Below are positions 27,853 through 39,279 of a stretch of DNA of 64,000 nucleotides, in pieces; the first letter of the stretch is position 1, and each line of letters starts with the position of its first letter. Source of the DNA: Photobacterium frigidiphilum (GTDB taxonomy: Bacteria; Pseudomonadota; Gammaproteobacteria; Enterobacterales; Vibrionaceae); contig NZ_PYMJ01000019.1 of NCBI RefSeq assembly GCF_003025615.1, positions 1-64,000 of the forward strand, read 5' to 3'. Under the pieces are notes generated by a model. It had not been told where the DNA came from. It worked only from the letters and a program-made list of their open reading frames with translations, and ran no database searches. The translations under genes were made by a program, and so were the position numbers.

Positions 27853-29190
27853 ATGGCGGAACGTAAGTTTTTTGGTACCGATGGTATTCGTGGATTGGTT
27901 GGCGAAGGTCCTATTACCCCCGAGTTTGTACTGAAGTTGGGTTGGGCTGCTGGGCGTGTTTTATCTCAGCAAGGCACCAAGAAGGTATTGATTGGTAAAG
28001 ATACGCGCATTTCTGGTTACATGCTTGAATCTGCATTAGAAGCCGGTCTTGCTGCGGCTGGCCTGCAAGCCGCATTTACTGGACCTATGCCAACACCTGC
28101 TGTTGCATACCTTACGCGTACCTTCCGTGCTGAAGCGGGTATTGTCATTTCAGCATCGCATAACCCGTATTATGATAACGGTATTAAATTCTTTTCATCG
28201 GAAGGCACAAAATTACCTGATGCGATTGAATTAGCGATTGAAGCTGAAATGGAAAAACCACTGACTTGCGTTGAATCAGCAATGCTAGGCAAGGCATACC
28301 GTATCAATGACGCAGCTGGTCGATACATCGAATTTTGTAAGGGTACTTTCCCTTCTCAATATGATCTTTCTGAGTATAAAATCGTTGTCGATTGTGCTCA
28401 CGGTGCGACGTACCATATTGCCCCTAATGTATTCAGAGAGCTTGGCGCTGAAGTGATTACCATTGGTTGTGAGCCAAATGGTACAAACATTAATGACCAA
28501 GTTGGCGCAACCGATGTACGTGCATTACAAGCTAAAGTATTGGAAGAGAAAGCCGATTTTGGTATTGCTCTTGATGGTGACGGCGATCGCGTGATCATGG
28601 TTGATAATGAAGGCAACAAAGTGGATGGTGACCAAATCGCTTATATTGTTGCCCGCGATGCATTGCGCCGTGGTGAACTAAAAGGTGGGGTTGTTGGTAC
28701 ATTAATGACTAACCTTGGTATGGAAGTTGCCCTGAAAAATTTAGGTATTCCCTTTGTTCGCTCAAAAGTAGGCGACCGTTATGTAATGGAAGAACTGCAG
28801 AAGCATAATTGGTTAATTGGTGCAGAGAATTCAGGTCACGTTATCTTATTAGATAAAATCACGACAGGTGACGGCATTGTTGCTGGCTTGCAAGTGATGG
28901 CGTCAATTGTTGGTAGTAAGATGACATTGAAAGAACTTAGCGATGGCATGACACTGTTCCCGCAAGTGTTAGAAAATATTCGCTTCAAAGGCGAGGGTAA
29001 TCCGTTAGAGTCTGATGCTGTTATTACAGCGCAAAAAGCGGTTGAAGCTAAGTTGGGTGATACTGGCCGTGTTCTATTACGTAAGTCTGGTACTGAGCCT
29101 TTGATTCGCGTTATGGTTGAAGGCGAAAATGCAGATTTAGTGCAGCAATACGCACTTGAAATCGCTCAAGCAGTTAAAGATAACTGTTAA
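27853..29190 (+). CDS. glmM: phosphoglucosamine mutase
   Basis: Converts glucosamine-6-phosphate to glucosamine-1-phosphate for peptidoglycan and LPS. The 445 residues match E. coli GlmM in length. They contain the phosphoserine active site in [11 protein letters not shown] (Ser102), the metal loop DGDGDR, the sugar-binding GAENSGH and the phosphate-binding [18 protein letters not shown] precedes the ATG at 27853; an in-frame upstream ATG-like start would add an unconserved heptad. Confidence 0.96.
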   Translation: MAERKFFGTDGIRGLVGEGPITPEFVLKLGWAAGRVLSQQGTKKVLIGKDTRISGYMLESALEAGLAAAGLQAAFTGPMPTPAVAYLTRTFRAEAGIVISASHNPYYDNGIKFFSSEGTKLPDAIELAIEAEMEKPLTCVESAMLGKAYRINDAAGRYIEFCKGTFPSQYDLSEYKIVVDCAHGATYHIAPNVFRELGAEVITIGCEPNGTNINDQVGATDVRALQAKVLEEKADFGIALDGDGDRVIMVDNEGNKVDGDQIAYIVARDALRRGELKGGVVGTLMTNLGMEVALKNLGIPFVRSKVGDRYVMEELQKHNWLIGAENSGHVILLDKITTGDGIVAGLQVMASIVGSKMTLKELSDGMTLFPQVLENIRFKGEGNPLESDAVITAQKAVEAKLGDTGRVLLRKSGTEPLIRVMVEGENADLVQQYALEIAQAVKDNC

Positions 29191-29307
29191 GCATTGGTTT
29201 AATATCATCCGTTTTTTATTTTTAGGTGATATTTAATAGTTTGTGTCGGTTTTTGTTTAAATGTTGTACAAGTGGCTCGCCTTAATAACTATTTGATGAA
29301 ATAGTGC

Positions 29308-29336
29308 TTGTCACATCTACATGCATTCGCTAGTAT
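29308..29336 (+). promoter_or_regulatory. promoter of secG and the downstream tRNAs
   Basis: TTGTCA at 29308-29313, 17 bases, then TAGTAT at 29331-29336. The inferred start near 29343 lies about 75 bases before secG. The 29191-29307 remainder shows no gene. Confidence 0.65.
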
Positions 29337-29418
29337 TCTCCCGCTCCTTAGTGATGGGAGTGCGCTGGCAGTACTACAACAAAAGCCGGCACAGCAAAAT
29401 TGACAATAGGTGGAACCC

Positions 29419-29754
29419 ATGTACGAAATTCTACTTGTGATTTATCTGTTGGCTGCGCTTGGTGTTATTGGCCTAGTACTGGTTCAACAAGGTAAAGGCG
29501 CGGATATGGGAGCTTCATTTGGGGCTGGTGCATCAGGAACTCTGTTTGGCGCTAGCGGCTCTGGAAACTTTCTGACCCGAATGACTACAGTTTGTGCGGC
29601 AATTTTCTTCATTATTAGTCTTGTTCTTGGCAACATGAGTGCAAAACAAGCATCTGAAAAAAGTGGCTGGGAAGATCTGAGTGGTAACGTAAACTCAGAG
29701 CAAGTTGTAGAAAAAACTGAGACTGCGCCTGCAAATAGCGACATTCCTCAGTAA
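29419..29754 (+). CDS. secG: preprotein translocase subunit SecG
   Basis: Small inner-membrane partner of SecYE that aids SecA-driven export. The 111 residues show two membrane helices (about 3-22 and 52-72) around the conserved loop QQGKGADMGASFGAGASGTL and a polar C-terminal tail. The ATG at 29419 follows AGGTGG; the GTG nine bases upstream is less well placed. tRNA-Leu begins 11 bases after the stop, so the tRNAs are probably on the same transcript. Confidence 0.95.
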   Translation: MYEILLVIYLLAALGVIGLVLVQQGKGADMGASFGAGASGTLFGASGSGNFLTRMTTVCAAIFFIISLVLGNMSAKQASEKSGWEDLSGNVNSEQVVEKTETAPANSDIPQ

Positions 29755-29765
29755 TAAAAGATTTA

Positions 29766-29850
29766 GCCGAGATGGTGAAATTGGTAGACACGCTAGCATG
29801 AGGTGCTAGTGCCGCAAGGTGTAGGGGTTCAAGTCCCCTTCTCGGCACCA
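29766..29850 (+). tRNA. leuU: tRNA-Leu (anticodon GAG)
   Basis: 85 bases beginning GCCGAGATGGTGAAATTGGT and ending CTCGGCACCA with encoded CCA. The acceptor stem GCCGAGA/TCTCGGC pairs fully. The anticodon stem CTAGC/GCTAG holds the loop ATGAGGT, with GAG at 29800-29802. The long variable arm (TGCCGCAAGGTGT) marks a class II leucine tRNA. The location after secG matches E. coli leuU. Confidence 0.96.
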
Positions 29851-29908
29851 TTATACTGGTTACTTGTAATAGTAACATCTGAGCGATATAATACGCTTAG
29901 ATTTCGGA

Positions 29909-29985
<77 letters not shown>

Positions 29986-30066
29986 CTTTCCCGAAAAGCG
30001 ACTATCCTATTTAATAGAGATGTTGTTTTTCTATCACAGCTTGCTGTGGTAATCAGGGTCCAGTAA

Positions 30067-30096
30067 TAAAAAACCCCGTATTCGGGGTTTTTTATT
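30067..30096 (+). terminator. terminator after the tRNA genes
   Basis: AAAAAACCCCG-TATT-CGGGGTTTTTTATT: perfect stem and T-run. It lies between metY and rimP, so it may act as an attenuator for the nusA operon rather than an absolute stop. Confidence 0.9.
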
Positions 30097-30126
30097 ATCT
30101 GAAATATGACAATTCAGATATTCACT

Positions 30127-30147
30127 GGGCTTTTGGCCCTTTTTTTG
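30127..30147 (+). terminator. second hairpin with T-run just before rimP
   Basis: GGGC-TTTTG-GCCC followed by eight T with one G, ending 16 bases before the rimP start. With the stronger terminator 35 bases upstream it makes a tandem attenuator-like leader for rimP-nusA-infB. Confidence 0.65.
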
Positions 30148-30163
30148 TTTTCAGGGGGTTGTC

Positions 30164-30619
30164 TTGACAGCTTTAGAGATGCAATTAACCGAACTACTTG
30201 AGGCGTCTGTCAATGCTTCAGGTTATGAACTGGTAGGCTTGGAATTTATTCGCGCAGGCGAACATTCTACATTACGTGTTTTCGTGGATCATGAAAATGG
30301 TATTAATGTGGAAGATTGTGCCGAAGCAAGCCGTCAAATCAGTGCAGTTATGGACGTAGAAGATCCTATCACTGTGGCTTATCACCTGGAGGTGTCTTCC
30401 CCTGGTCTCGAGAGGCCGCTGTTCAAAGCTGCACATTACCAACAATTTGTTGGTCACGAGGTCAACTTGGTGTTGAAAATGGCGATGAATAATCGTCGTA
30501 AGTGGAAAGGTGACATTGTTGCTGTTGAGGGTGAACTTATCACTCTGAAAGTCGATGGTAATGATGAAACATTCGCACTTAGCAATATTTCCAAAGCTAA
30601 CCTGATTCCAAAATTCTAA
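30164..30619 (+). CDS. rimP: ribosome maturation factor RimP
   Basis: Binds the 30S precursor and is needed for its maturation. The 151 residues have the RimP N-terminal domain ([20 protein letters not shown], then [20 protein letters not shown]) and the C-terminal Sm-like barrel. The start is a TTG behind AGGGGG. nusA starts 22 bases after the stop. Confidence 0.94.
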   Translation: MTALEMQLTELLEASVNASGYELVGLEFIRAGEHSTLRVFVDHENGINVEDCAEASRQISAVMDVEDPITVAYHLEVSSPGLERPLFKAAHYQQFVGHEVNLVLKMAMNNRRKWKGDIVAVEGELITLKVDGNDETFALSNISKANLIPKF

Positions 30620-30641
30620 CCGCTAAGCAGAGGCATTAGAA

Positions 30642-32129
30642 ATGAACAAAGAAATCTTGGCTGTCGTTGAAGCGGTATCCAATGAAAAAGCTGTTCCTCG
30701 TGAGCGTATCTTTGAAGCACTAGAGATCGCACTGGCAACAGCTACTAAGAAAAAACACGAAGCTGAAATTGATGTTCGTGTTGCTATCGATCGTAAGACG
30801 GGCCAAGTTGTAACATTCCGTCGTTGGCTTGCTGTTGACGAAGTCACTCAACCGACATTAGAAATGACGATTGAAGCGGCACAATACGATGATGAAACCA
30901 TCGAACTTGGTGGATTTGTTGAAGACGAAATCGAATCAGTAACATTCGACCGCATTACAACACAAACTGCTAAGCAAGTAATCGTACAAAAAGTACGTGA
31001 AGCTGAACGCGAGCAAATTGTTGAACAGTTTATGGATAACGAAGGTGAGCTAATCACTGGTATCGTTAAAAAAGTAAACCGTGATGCAGTAATTATCGAT
31101 TTAGGTAATAATGCAGAAGCCGTAATCCAACGTGATGATCAGCTTCCTCGTGAAAACTTCCGTTCAGGTGACCGTATTCGTGGTCTTTTATACGCAGTGC
31201 GTCCTGAAGCGCGTGGTTTCCAATTGTTCATGACACGTTCTAAAGCAGAAATGTTGTTAGAACTATTCCGCATTGAAGTGCCCGAAATCGGTGAAGAGCT
31301 GATTGAACTAATGGGCGCAGCTCGCGATCCTGGTTCACGTGCGAAAATTGCAGTTAAAACGAACGACAAACGTATTGACCCAGTTGGTGCGTGTGTTGGT
31401 ATGCGTGGTGCACGTGTACAAGCCGTTTCTAGTGAACTTGCTGGTGAGCGTATTGATATCGTTCTTTGGGACGAAAACGCAGCACAGTATGTTATCAACG
31501 CAATGGCACCTGCTGAAGTTGCTTCAATCATTGTTGATGAAGATAACCACACAATGGACATTGCTGTTGAGAAAGATAATCTTGCTCAAGCAATTGGTCG
31601 TAGTGGTCAGAATATCCGTTTAGCATCACAGCTTACTGGCTGGGAACTAAATGTAATGACTGTAGAAGATCTACAGAAGAAGCACAAAGAAGAAGCACAA
31701 GTATCGATTGATACGTTTACTAAACACCTAGACATTGATGAAGACTTCGCGACGCTATTGGTTCAAGAAGGCTTCACAACACTAGAAGAAATCGCTTACG
31801 TTCCAGTTAGCGAGCTTATGGATGTTGAAGGTCTTGATGAAGACGCAATTAATCAGCTACGTACTCGTGCTAAAGAAGCACTGACTACGCTTGCCCTTGC
31901 GCAAGAAGAATCATTTGAAGGTGTCGAGCCAGCTGCTGATCTTCTTGGTCTTGACGGTTTAGAGCGTGAATTGGCGTTTAAGCTAGCTGCGAAAGGTATT
32001 TGTACGCTGGAAGATCTTGCTGACCAAGGCACAGATGATTTGCTTGACCTCGAAGAGATGGATGAAGCAAAAGCGGGTGAGCTTATTATGGCTGCGCGTA
32101 ACATTTGTTGGTTTAGCGACGAAGCGTAA
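30642..32129 (+). CDS. nusA: transcription termination/antitermination factor NusA
   Basis: RNA polymerase-binding factor acting in pausing, termination and antitermination. The 495 residues contain the N-terminal polymerase-binding domain (to about 130), an S1 domain ([21 protein letters not shown]), two KH domains ([19 protein letters not shown] and [20 protein letters not shown]) and two C-terminal acidic repeats with helix-hairpin-helix folds ([31 protein letters not shown]). Second gene of the rimP-nusA-infB operon. Confidence 0.96.
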   Translation: MNKEILAVVEAVSNEKAVPRERIFEALEIALATATKKKHEAEIDVRVAIDRKTGQVVTFRRWLAVDEVTQPTLEMTIEAAQYDDETIELGGFVEDEIESVTFDRITTQTAKQVIVQKVREAEREQIVEQFMDNEGELITGIVKKVNRDAVIIDLGNNAEAVIQRDDQLPRENFRSGDRIRGLLYAVRPEARGFQLFMTRSKAEMLLELFRIEVPEIGEELIELMGAARDPGSRAKIAVKTNDKRIDPVGACVGMRGARVQAVSSELAGERIDIVLWDENAAQYVINAMAPAEVASIIVDEDNHTMDIAVEKDNLAQAIGRSGQNIRLASQLTGWELNVMTVEDLQKKHKEEAQVSIDTFTKHLDIDEDFATLLVQEGFTTLEEIAYVPVSELMDVEGLDEDAINQLRTRAKEALTTLALAQEESFEGVEPAADLLGLDGLERELAFKLAAKGICTLEDLADQGTDDLLDLEEMDEAKAGELIMAARNICWFSDEA

Positions 32130-32155
32130 TAAAAAATTAGCAAGGGAGGAGCAGT

Positions 32156-34891
32156 ATGTCAGAGGTTACAGTTAAAGCATTAGCGGAAGAAGTGGGAACA
32201 CCAATTGACCGTTTGCTTCAACAGTTTTCCGATGCTGGTATCAGCAAGAAAGCTGAAGATAACGTAAGCCAAACCGAGAAGCAGTCTCTATTGTCACACC
32301 TGCAAAAAGAGCACGGTGGTGAGAGTACTGATGGCACTCCAACTCGCCTTACTTTACAACGTAAGACACACAGCACTTTAAGTGTGTCAGGTACGGGTGG
32401 TAAAAGTAAAAGTGTTCAAGTGGAAGTACGTAAAAAGCGTACTTTCGTGAAGCGCTCAGCTCTTGAAGAAGAGCAGCGTGCTGCTGATGACGCTAAACGT
32501 GTCGCAGAAGAAACTACACAACGTGAAGCTCAAGCTCAGCAAGATGCTGAATTGAACGCTAAGCGAGAAGTAGAGGAAGCTGCAAAACGTAAAGTAGAAG
32601 AAGCGCGTTTGGCTGAAGAAAAAGCGAAGCGTGAAGAAGAAAATAAGGCTAAATGTAACACTGAGGATACGGTGAAGCGTGAAGCTACAGATAAGCGTAA
32701 AGCCGAAGAGAAAGCTAAACGCACCGTCGCTGTCGAACAGGCTAAGAGTGAAACTGAGTTATTGCAACTTCGCCGGGAAGAGGAAGCCAAGCGTAAAGCC
32801 GAAGAAGATAGTCAGCGTCAGCTAGAAGAGGCCCGCAAAATGGCAGAAACAAATGAAAAAACCTGGTCAGCTACTGAGCAGAATGCAACAACAAGTATGG
32901 AAAAATCAGATTACCACGTAACAACATCTACTCACGCCCGTGCTGCGGAAGATGAGCAAGATCGTAAAGAAGAAACCACTGGTACTCGTCGTAAGAAAAA
33001 GCCAGCTGCTAAAAAAGCAGATGATCGTAAAGGTCGTGGTGGTCGTAACCAACGTGGTGGACGTGGTAAGCAAAAACCTCAGGTTAATGCGCCTACTTCA
33101 ATGCAACAAGGTTTTGATAAAACAGCGACAGTCGCTAAATCAGATGTTGTGATTGGCGAAACAATTGTTGTTTCTGAACTGGCTAATAAAATGTCAGTAA
33201 AAGCGACTGAAGTCATCAAAGCAATGATGAAGATGGGCGCTATGGTTACCATTAATCAGGTAATCGACCAAGAAACAGCGGCACTTGTTGCTGAAGAAAT
33301 GGGTCACAAAGTTATTTTCCGTAAAGAAAATGAACTTGAAGAAGCACTAATGTCTGACCGCGGTGAGACACAAGCTGTTGAGTCTCGCGCACCTGTTGTT
33401 ACTATCATGGGTCACGTTGACCACGGTAAAACATCAACGCTTGATTACATTCGTAAAGCACACGTTGCTTCTGGCGAAGCTGGCGGTATTACGCAGCATA
33501 TCGGTGCTTACCACGTTGAAATTGGTAGCGGTATGATTACTTTCCTTGATACTCCGGGACACGCAGCGTTTACCGCTATGCGTGCTCGTGGTGCTCAAGC
33601 GACAGATATCGTTGTACTAGTAGTCGCAGCAGATGATGGCGTTATGCCTCAAACAGTCGAAGCAATCCAGCACGCTAAAGCGGCAGGTGTTCCTTTGATC
33701 GTTGCTGTGAACAAGATCGATAAAGACGGCGCAAACCCAGACAACGTTAAGAATGAGCTAGCTCAGTACGATATTATTCCTGAAGAGTGGGGCGGTGAGA
33801 ACATGTTTGTTCACATCTCTGCTAAGGAAGGTACTAACATTGACGGTTTGCTAGAAGCTATCTTACTTCAGTCTGAAATTCTTGAACTGACTGCAGTTAA
33901 AGAAGGTATGGCTAGCGGTGTTGTTGTTGAATCTCGTATTGATAAAGGTCGTGGTCCAGTAGCAACAGTACTTGTTCAATCAGGTACTTTACGTAAGGGC
34001 GATATCGTTCTTTGTGGTCTTGAGCATGGCCGTGTTCGTGCAATGCGCGATGAAAATGGTAAAGACATCGAGAGTGCAGGTCCTTCTATCCCAGTTGAGA
34101 TCTTAGGTCTTTCTGGTGTGCCAGCATCGGGTGACGAAGCGACTGTTGTACGTGATGATCGTAAAGCACGTGAAGTTGCACTTTACCGTCAAGGTAAATT
34201 CCGTGATGTTAAACTAGCACGTCAGCAAAAATCTAAACTAGAAAACATGTTCTCACACATGGAAGCTGGTGAAGTTGCTGAATGTAACGTTGTACTGAAA
34301 GCAGATGTACAAGGTTCTATCGAAGCGATTGCTGATTCACTAATGAAGTTGTCTACAGACGAAGTTAAAGTGAAGGTTGTTGGTTCGGGTGTTGGTGGTA
34401 TTACTGAAACTGATGCCGTACTAGCTGCAGCGTCTAATGCAATCATTCTTGGTTTCAACGTTCGTGCTGATGTTCCTGCTCGTCGTATGATTGAGAACGA
34501 AAACCTTGACCTACGTTACTACTCAATCATTTACCAATTGATTGATGAAGTTAAGGCAGCAATGGGCGGTATGCTTGCTCCTGAATTCCGTCAGGAAATC
34601 ATTGGTCTAGCTGAAGTTCGTGATGTATTCAAATCTCCTAAGATTGGCGCAATTGCTGGTTGTATGGTTACTGAAGGTACTATCAAGCGTAATAACCCTA
34701 TCCGTGTTCTACGTGACAACGTGGTTATCTACGAAGGTGAGCTAGAATCACTACGTCGCTTCAAAGATGATACTAACGAAGTTAAGAATGGCTACGAATG
34801 TGGTATTGGCGTTAAGAACTACAATGATGTTCGCGTTGGTGACCAGATCGAAGTGTTTGAAATCATTGAGATTCAACGTACTCTTGATTAA
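32156..34891 (+). CDS. infB: translation initiation factor IF-2
   Basis: GTPase that places initiator tRNA on the ribosome. The 911 residues start with an IF2_N domain ([19 protein letters not shown]), run through a long charged K/E/A/R-rich linker (about 100-300, partly coiled-coil), a basic RGGRGKQKP stretch, a second IF2_N, and the G domain ([18 protein letters not shown]) with domains II-IV. Internal start sites giving shorter IF-2 forms are known in E. coli but were not assigned. GGGAGGAG precedes the ATG. Confidence 0.96.
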   Translation: MSEVTVKALAEEVGTPIDRLLQQFSDAGISKKAEDNVSQTEKQSLLSHLQKEHGGESTDGTPTRLTLQRKTHSTLSVSGTGGKSKSVQVEVRKKRTFVKRSALEEEQRAADDAKRVAEETTQREAQAQQDAELNAKREVEEAAKRKVEEARLAEEKAKREEENKAKCNTEDTVKREATDKRKAEEKAKRTVAVEQAKSETELLQLRREEEAKRKAEEDSQRQLEEARKMAETNEKTWSATEQNATTSMEKSDYHVTTSTHARAAEDEQDRKEETTGTRRKKKPAAKKADDRKGRGGRNQRGGRGKQKPQVNAPTSMQQGFDKTATVAKSDVVIGETIVVSELANKMSVKATEVIKAMMKMGAMVTINQVIDQETAALVAEEMGHKVIFRKENELEEALMSDRGETQAVESRAPVVTIMGHVDHGKTSTLDYIRKAHVASGEAGGITQHIGAYHVEIGSGMITFLDTPGHAAFTAMRARGAQATDIVVLVVAADDGVMPQTVEAIQHAKAAGVPLIVAVNKIDKDGANPDNVKNELAQYDIIPEEWGGENMFVHISAKEGTNIDGLLEAILLQSEILELTAVKEGMASGVVVESRIDKGRGPVATVLVQSGTLRKGDIVLCGLEHGRVRAMRDENGKDIESAGPSIPVEILGLSGVPASGDEATVVRDDRKAREVALYRQGKFRDVKLARQQKSKLENMFSHMEAGEVAECNVVLKADVQGSIEAIADSLMKLSTDEVKVKVVGSGVGGITETDAVLAAASNAIILGFNVRADVPARRMIENENLDLRYYSIIYQLIDEVKAAMGGMLAPEFRQEIIGLAEVRDVFKSPKIGAIAGCMVTEGTIKRNNPIRVLRDNVVIYEGELESLRRFKDDTNEVKNGYECGIGVKNYNDVRVGDQIEVFEIIEIQRTLD

Positions 34892-34933
34892 TCATCAAGG
34901 TTGTTACTTATCTTATTAAGTAAACATACAACC

Positions 34934-34962
34934 CAATGGGGAGCTTAGGCTCCCCATTCTTT
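34934..34962 (+). terminator. hairpin between infB and rbfA
   Basis: AATGGGGAGC-TTAG-GCTCCCCATT: perfect 10-bp stem, followed by CTTTC rather than a clean T-run. It may be a weak terminator or an mRNA-stabilising or processing stem within the operon. Confidence 0.6.
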
Positions 34963-35015
34963 CAAGAGCGCTTTCTTCTTTAAGATAGCCCGTTTCTTTA
35001 AGAGAGATAGTTAAA

Positions 35016-35420
35016 ATGGCTAAAGAATTCAGTCGTACCCAGCGTGTTGCGCAACAGCTACAAAAAGAGCTTGCTGTTATCCTTCAACGTGAGCTTAAAG
35101 ATCCACGTGTTGGCATGACGACAATTTCAAGTGTCGAAGTATCTCGTGACATGTGTTACGCAAAAGTGTTTGTAACATTTTTCACTATCGGCGAACAAAC
35201 ACCAAAAGGCAGCCTAGCTGTTTTGCGTGAAATGGCACCGTACATTCGCTCACTGCTTGGTAAGCAAATTCGCCTACGCGTAACCCCTGAACTTACGTTC
35301 ATCTTTGATGAGTCATTGACTGAAGGTATGCGCATTTCAAACTTAGTTTCTAATGCTGTTCGTGATGACGAAAAGCGTCGTGTTGATGAAGATAACACGG
35401 AAGAAGGTGAGGATAAGTAA
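35016..35420 (+). CDS. rbfA: ribosome-binding factor A
   Basis: Late 30S assembly factor and cold-shock protein with a KH-like fold. The 134 residues show the family pattern ([53 protein letters not shown]) and an acidic tail. Its stop overlaps the truB start by one base (TAATG), indicating coupled translation. Confidence 0.95.
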   Translation: MAKEFSRTQRVAQQLQKELAVILQRELKDPRVGMTTISSVEVSRDMCYAKVFVTFFTIGEQTPKGSLAVLREMAPYIRSLLGKQIRLRVTPELTFIFDESLTEGMRISNLVSNAVRDDEKRRVDEDNTEEGEDK

Positions 35421-36370
35421 TGGCACGTCGTCGTAAGGGTCGTCCAATCGATGGAGTTATTCTTCTCGATAAACCAACCGGAATTACTTCGAATGATACG
35501 CTGCAAAAAGTAAAGCGTATCTTCTTTGCTCAAAAAGCGGGTCATACTGGAGCGCTAGATCCATTAGCAACAGGTATGCTGCCGATTTGTTTTGGTGAAG
35601 CGACGAAGTTTTCTCAATTTTTATTGGATTCAGATAAGCGCTACCGTGTAATTGCAAAATTAGGTGAGCGTACAAATACCTCTGACTCTGATGGTGAAGT
35701 TGTTGAAACGCGTGACGTGAAAGTTGACCGTGGTCAGCTTGAACGTTGTATCGCTAAGTTCCGTGGCACGACTGACCAGATCCCTTCAATGTTTTCAGCA
35801 TTGAAATATCAAGGTCGCCCTCTTTATGAATATGCCCGTGAAGGTATCGAAATTCCTCGTGAATCTCGTAAAATCACCGTTCACTCTATTGAGCTTCTTC
35901 GCTTTGAAGGTCATGAAGTTGAAATGGAAGTGCATTGTTCAAAAGGGACTTACATTCGTACTATTACCGATGACCTTGGTGAAATGCTGGGTTGTGGCGC
36001 ACACGTTGTATATTTACGTCGTACCGGTGTGTCTGACTACCCGATGGAAAACGTTGTTACCTTAGAACAACTTCAAGCATTGCGTGATCAAGCAATAGAG
36101 CAAGGTATTGAACCTGGCGAATTACTTGATCCACTATTGTTACCGACAGATTCTGCAGTACAAGATTTGCCTGAGGCGAATGTAACTGTTGAAGGTGGCG
36201 ATGCTATTTTGCATGGTCAGCCAGTAAAAGCGAGCAAAGTGCCAGAACAAGGTACATTAGTGCGCATTACCGTTGGGGAACAACGTGACTTCATTGGTAT
36301 TGGTGAAATAGACCAAAACAATATGGTTGCGCCTAAGCGTGTTATGGCTAACAAGCAAGATGAAGCATAA
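35420..36370 (+). CDS. truB: tRNA pseudouridine55 synthase
   Basis: Isomerises U55 in the T-loop of tRNAs and acts as a tRNA chaperone. The 316 residues contain the TruB signature [11 protein letters not shown] and the catalytic aspartate in [14 protein letters not shown] (Asp47). The motif [16 protein letters not shown] is also intact. Coupled to rbfA. Confidence 0.95.
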   Translation: MARRRKGRPIDGVILLDKPTGITSNDTLQKVKRIFFAQKAGHTGALDPLATGMLPICFGEATKFSQFLLDSDKRYRVIAKLGERTNTSDSDGEVVETRDVKVDRGQLERCIAKFRGTTDQIPSMFSALKYQGRPLYEYAREGIEIPRESRKITVHSIELLRFEGHEVEMEVHCSKGTYIRTITDDLGEMLGCGAHVVYLRRTGVSDYPMENVVTLEQLQALRDQAIEQGIEPGELLDPLLLPTDSAVQDLPEANVTVEGGDAILHGQPVKASKVPEQGTLVRITVGEQRDFIGIGEIDQNNMVAPKRVMANKQDEA

Positions 36371-36420
36371 GCGTTAGCTAACTGTTATTTGAGCAGTTAT
36401 ATGCCTGCGATTCGAATAAT

Positions 36421-36462
36421 AAATGCGATGAAAATAGTCACTATTTTCATCGCATTTTTCTT
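36421..36462 (+). terminator. strong terminator after truB
   Basis: AAATGCGATGAAAATAGT and its exact reverse complement are separated by one base (36421-36457), followed by TTTC and further T-runs. This 18-bp stem is unusually long for an intrinsic terminator and separates truB from the rpsO promoter. Confidence 0.88.
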
Positions 36463-36476
36463 TCTATTCTTTTTTC

Positions 36477-36505
36477 TTGCAGCGGCTCTATGCTGCCAGT
36501 ATAAT
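36477..36505 (+). promoter_or_regulatory. rpsO promoter
   Basis: TTGCAG, 17 bases, TATAAT (36500-36505): a strong sigma-70 promoter whose start near 36512 gives a leader of about 65 bases. Confidence 0.82.
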
Positions 36506-36516
36506 CCGCGGTTCGG

Positions 36517-36545
36517 GTGTCGGCTGAATCAGAGATTGGCGACAC
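36517..36545 (+). promoter_or_regulatory. hairpin in the rpsO leader, candidate S15 autoregulatory site
   Basis: GTGTCG (36517-36522) pairs with CGACAC (36540-36545) at the very start of the inferred mRNA. In E. coli, S15 represses its own translation by trapping the ribosome on a leader structure. Whether this hairpin forms the equivalent fold cannot be settled by eye. Confidence 0.45.
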
Positions 36546-36576
36546 AAATTAAAAACATCTAGTATTAGGAAGAGTT

Positions 36577-36846
36577 ATGTCTCTGAATGCAGAAACTAAA
36601 GCAGCTATCGTTGCTGATTACGCACAATGCGAAAACGACACTGGTTCACCTGAAGTTCAGGTTGCGCTTTTAACAGCACAAATCAACCACCTTCAAGGTC
36701 ACTTTGCTAACCACAAACACGACCACCACAGCCGTCGCGGTCTATTACGTATGGTTTCTCGCCGTCGTAAGCTTCTAGACTACCTTAAAGGTAAGAATCT
36801 TGATCGTTACCAAGATCTTATCAAGCGTCAAGGCCTACGTCGCTAA
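36577..36846 (+). CDS. rpsO: 30S ribosomal protein S15
   Basis: Primary rRNA-binding protein of the 30S platform. The 89 residues match E. coli S15 in length and pattern ([46 protein letters not shown]). AGGAAGAG precedes the ATG. Between truB and pnp as usual. Confidence 0.97.
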   Translation: MSLNAETKAAIVADYAQCENDTGSPEVQVALLTAQINHLQGHFANHKHDHHSRRGLLRMVSRRRKLLDYLKGKNLDRYQDLIKRQGLRR

Positions 36847-36857
36847 GATTGCTTTCG

Positions 36858-36890
36858 AGAAAGGAGCCTTATGGCTCCTTTCTTTTTATT
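36858..36890 (+). terminator. terminator after rpsO
   Basis: GAAAGGAGCC-TTAT-GGCTCCTTTC plus TTTTTATT: perfect 10-bp stem. In E. coli the equivalent terminator is leaky and lets some rpsO transcription run into pnp. Confidence 0.9.
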
Positions 36891-36943
36891 AGGCTCTATA
36901 TTTACTGAAATACACCTTTACCCTGATTATGCAGTCGTTTTCC

Positions 36944-37026
36944 CGACCTTAAGGTCGCGGCTAATGAATGTTATTTGACGAATAAGTGAAAATATTGATT
37001 CGATAGATAATTTTCATTAGTCGCGA
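36944..37026 (+). promoter_or_regulatory. long stem in the pnp leader, probable RNase III site
   Basis: TCGCGGCTAATGAA (36955-36968) pairs with TTCATTAGTCGCGA (37013-37026) with one mismatch, enclosing about 44 bases that can form smaller hairpins. The outer left edge is the perfect palindrome CGACCTTAAGGTCG (36944-36957). In E. coli, RNase III cleaves a long leader stem of pnp mRNA and PNPase then represses its own synthesis. Position and form fit that role. Confidence 0.65.
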
Positions 37027-37130
37027 TATGTAAAATCATCGAAAAGTGGGTTTCATCACATGACGCCTTTCTTTGTGTCAGATATACTCAATGGCGCAAA
37101 TAAAATGCGAATAATATTAAGGAAATTCAC

Positions 37131-39254
37131 GTGAATCCTATCGTAAAGACTTTCCAGTACGGTAACCACACAGTTACCCTAGAAACTGGTGTTATGGCAC
37201 GTCAAGCGACTGCTGCTGTTATGGCAAGCATGGACGATACGTCTGTGTTTGTATCTGTTGTTGGTAAGAAAGAAGCTGTTGAAGGCCAAAGTTTCTTCCC
37301 TCTAACAGTTAACTACCAAGAGCGTACATACGCTGCAGGTAAAATCCCTGGTGGTTTCTTCAAGCGTGAAGGTCGCCCTTCTGAAGGTGAAACGCTTACA
37401 GCACGTCTAATTGACCGTCCTATCCGTCCGTTATTCCCAAGTGCATTCAAAAACGAAGTACAAATAATTGCAACTGTGGTTTCTGTAAACCCAGATGTAA
37501 ACCCAGACATGATCACTATGATCGCAACGTCTGCGGCACTTGCTATTTCAGGTCTACCGTTCAATGGTCCTATCGGTGCAGCACGTGTTGGTTTTGTTAA
37601 CGATCAATTCGTTCTTAACCCAAGCAACAATGAGCTAGTAGAAAGCCGTCTAGATTTAGTTGTTTCTGGTACTAAAGACGCTGTTCTAATGGTTGAATCA
37701 GAAGCTGATCGCCTATCTGAAGAGACAATGCTACAAGCTGTTGTTTATGGTCACGACCAACAACAAGTTGTTATCAACGCAATCAATGAGTTTGCGGCTG
37801 AAGTAGCAACTCCTGCTTGGGATTGGACTGCACCAGTAGTTAATGCTGAACTTAAAGCGCGCGTTGCTGATAAAGCTGAAACTCGCCTTTCTGACGCATA
37901 CCAAATCACTGAAAAAATGGCACGTTACGACGAAGTCGGTTCTATTAAGAACGATGTTGTTGCAAGCCTTCTTGCTGAAGACGAAACGCTTGATGAGCGT
38001 GAACTTCGTGGCATGTTAAGCTCTCTTGAGAAGCACGTTGTACGTAGCCGTATCATTGCGGGTAACCCACGTATCGATGGTCGTGAAAAAGACATGGTTC
38101 GTGCGCTAGACGTACGTACAGGTGTACTTCCACGTACTCACGGTTCTTCTTTGTTTACACGTGGTGAAACTCAGGCGCTAGTTACTGCTACGCTTGGTAC
38201 ACAACGTGATGCTCAAATCATCGACAGCATCATGGGTGAGAAGAAAGATAACTTCCTTCTACACTACAACTTCCCTCCATACTGTGTTGGTGAAACTGGC
38301 TTTGTCGGTTCACCTAAGCGTCGTGAAATTGGTCACGGTAAGCTTGCTAAGCGTGGTATTGCTGCTGTAATGCCTTCTGTTGAAGAATTCCCATACACAG
38401 TACGTGTTGTATCGGAAATCACTGAATCTAACGGTTCATCTTCAATGGCTTCTGTATGTGGTACTTCTCTAGCGCTTATGGATGCTGGTGTGCCAATTAA
38501 AGCGTCTGTTGCGGGTATCGCAATGGGTCTTGTTAAAGAAGGCGACGATTTCGTTGTTCTTTCTGACATCCTTGGTGACGAAGATCACCTAGGTGACATG
38601 GACTTTAAAGTAGCGGGTACTGACGACGGTATCACAGCACTTCAGATGGATATCAAAATTGAAGGTATCACTAAAGAGATCATGCAGATCGCTCTAAATC
38701 AAGCTAAAGGTGCACGTAAGCACATCCTTAGCGTGATGGACGATGCAATTGGTACTCACCGTGATGATATCTCTCAGTTTGCTCCTCGTATTCATACGAT
38801 GAAGATCAGTTCTGACAAGATTAAAGATGTTATCGGTAAAGGTGGTGCAGTTATCCGTGCACTAACTGAAGAAACTGGTACTACAATTGAAATCGAAGAC
38901 GACGGTACAATCAAGATTGCAGCAACTGAAGGTGCCGCAGCTAAAGAAGCTATCCGTCGTATCGAAGAAATCACTGCTGACGTTGAAGTTGGTCGCATCT
39001 ATACTGGTAAAGTAATGCGTATCGTAGACTTCGGTGCATTCGTATCAGTTATCGGTGCTAAAGAAGGCTTGGTACACATTTCTCAAATCGCTCAAGAGCG
39101 TGTAGAGAAAGTATCTGACCATCTACAAATGGGTCAAGAAGTTCAAGTTAAAGTACTTGAAATCGACCGTCAGGGTCGTATTCGCCTAAGCATGAAAGAA
39201 GCTGTTGCAGATCAAAACCCTGCTCCAGTACAAGACGAACAGCCACAAGGCTAA
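37131..39254 (+). CDS. pnp: polynucleotide phosphorylase
   Basis: 3'-5' phosphorolytic exoribonuclease and degradosome component. The 707 residues contain two RNase PH domains around an alpha-helical linker (first from [15 protein letters not shown]; second with [14 protein letters not shown] and the catalytic region), then a KH domain ([21 protein letters not shown]) and an S1 domain ([18 protein letters not shown]). The start is a GTG with AAGGA eight bases upstream. Translation is probably autoregulated through the leader stem. Confidence 0.97.
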   Translation: MNPIVKTFQYGNHTVTLETGVMARQATAAVMASMDDTSVFVSVVGKKEAVEGQSFFPLTVNYQERTYAAGKIPGGFFKREGRPSEGETLTARLIDRPIRPLFPSAFKNEVQIIATVVSVNPDVNPDMITMIATSAALAISGLPFNGPIGAARVGFVNDQFVLNPSNNELVESRLDLVVSGTKDAVLMVESEADRLSEETMLQAVVYGHDQQQVVINAINEFAAEVATPAWDWTAPVVNAELKARVADKAETRLSDAYQITEKMARYDEVGSIKNDVVASLLAEDETLDERELRGMLSSLEKHVVRSRIIAGNPRIDGREKDMVRALDVRTGVLPRTHGSSLFTRGETQALVTATLGTQRDAQIIDSIMGEKKDNFLLHYNFPPYCVGETGFVGSPKRREIGHGKLAKRGIAAVMPSVEEFPYTVRVVSEITESNGSSSMASVCGTSLALMDAGVPIKASVAGIAMGLVKEGDDFVVLSDILGDEDHLGDMDFKVAGTDDGITALQMDIKIEGITKEIMQIALNQAKGARKHILSVMDDAIGTHRDDISQFAPRIHTMKISSDKIKDVIGKGGAVIRALTEETGTTIEIEDDGTIKIAATEGAAAKEAIRRIEEITADVEVGRIYTGKVMRIVDFGAFVSVIGAKEGLVHISQIAQERVEKVSDHLQMGQEVQVKVLEIDRQGRIRLSMKEAVADQNPAPVQDEQPQG

Positions 39255-39279
39255 GTCTTTCTTCACAAAGCATGTTATA

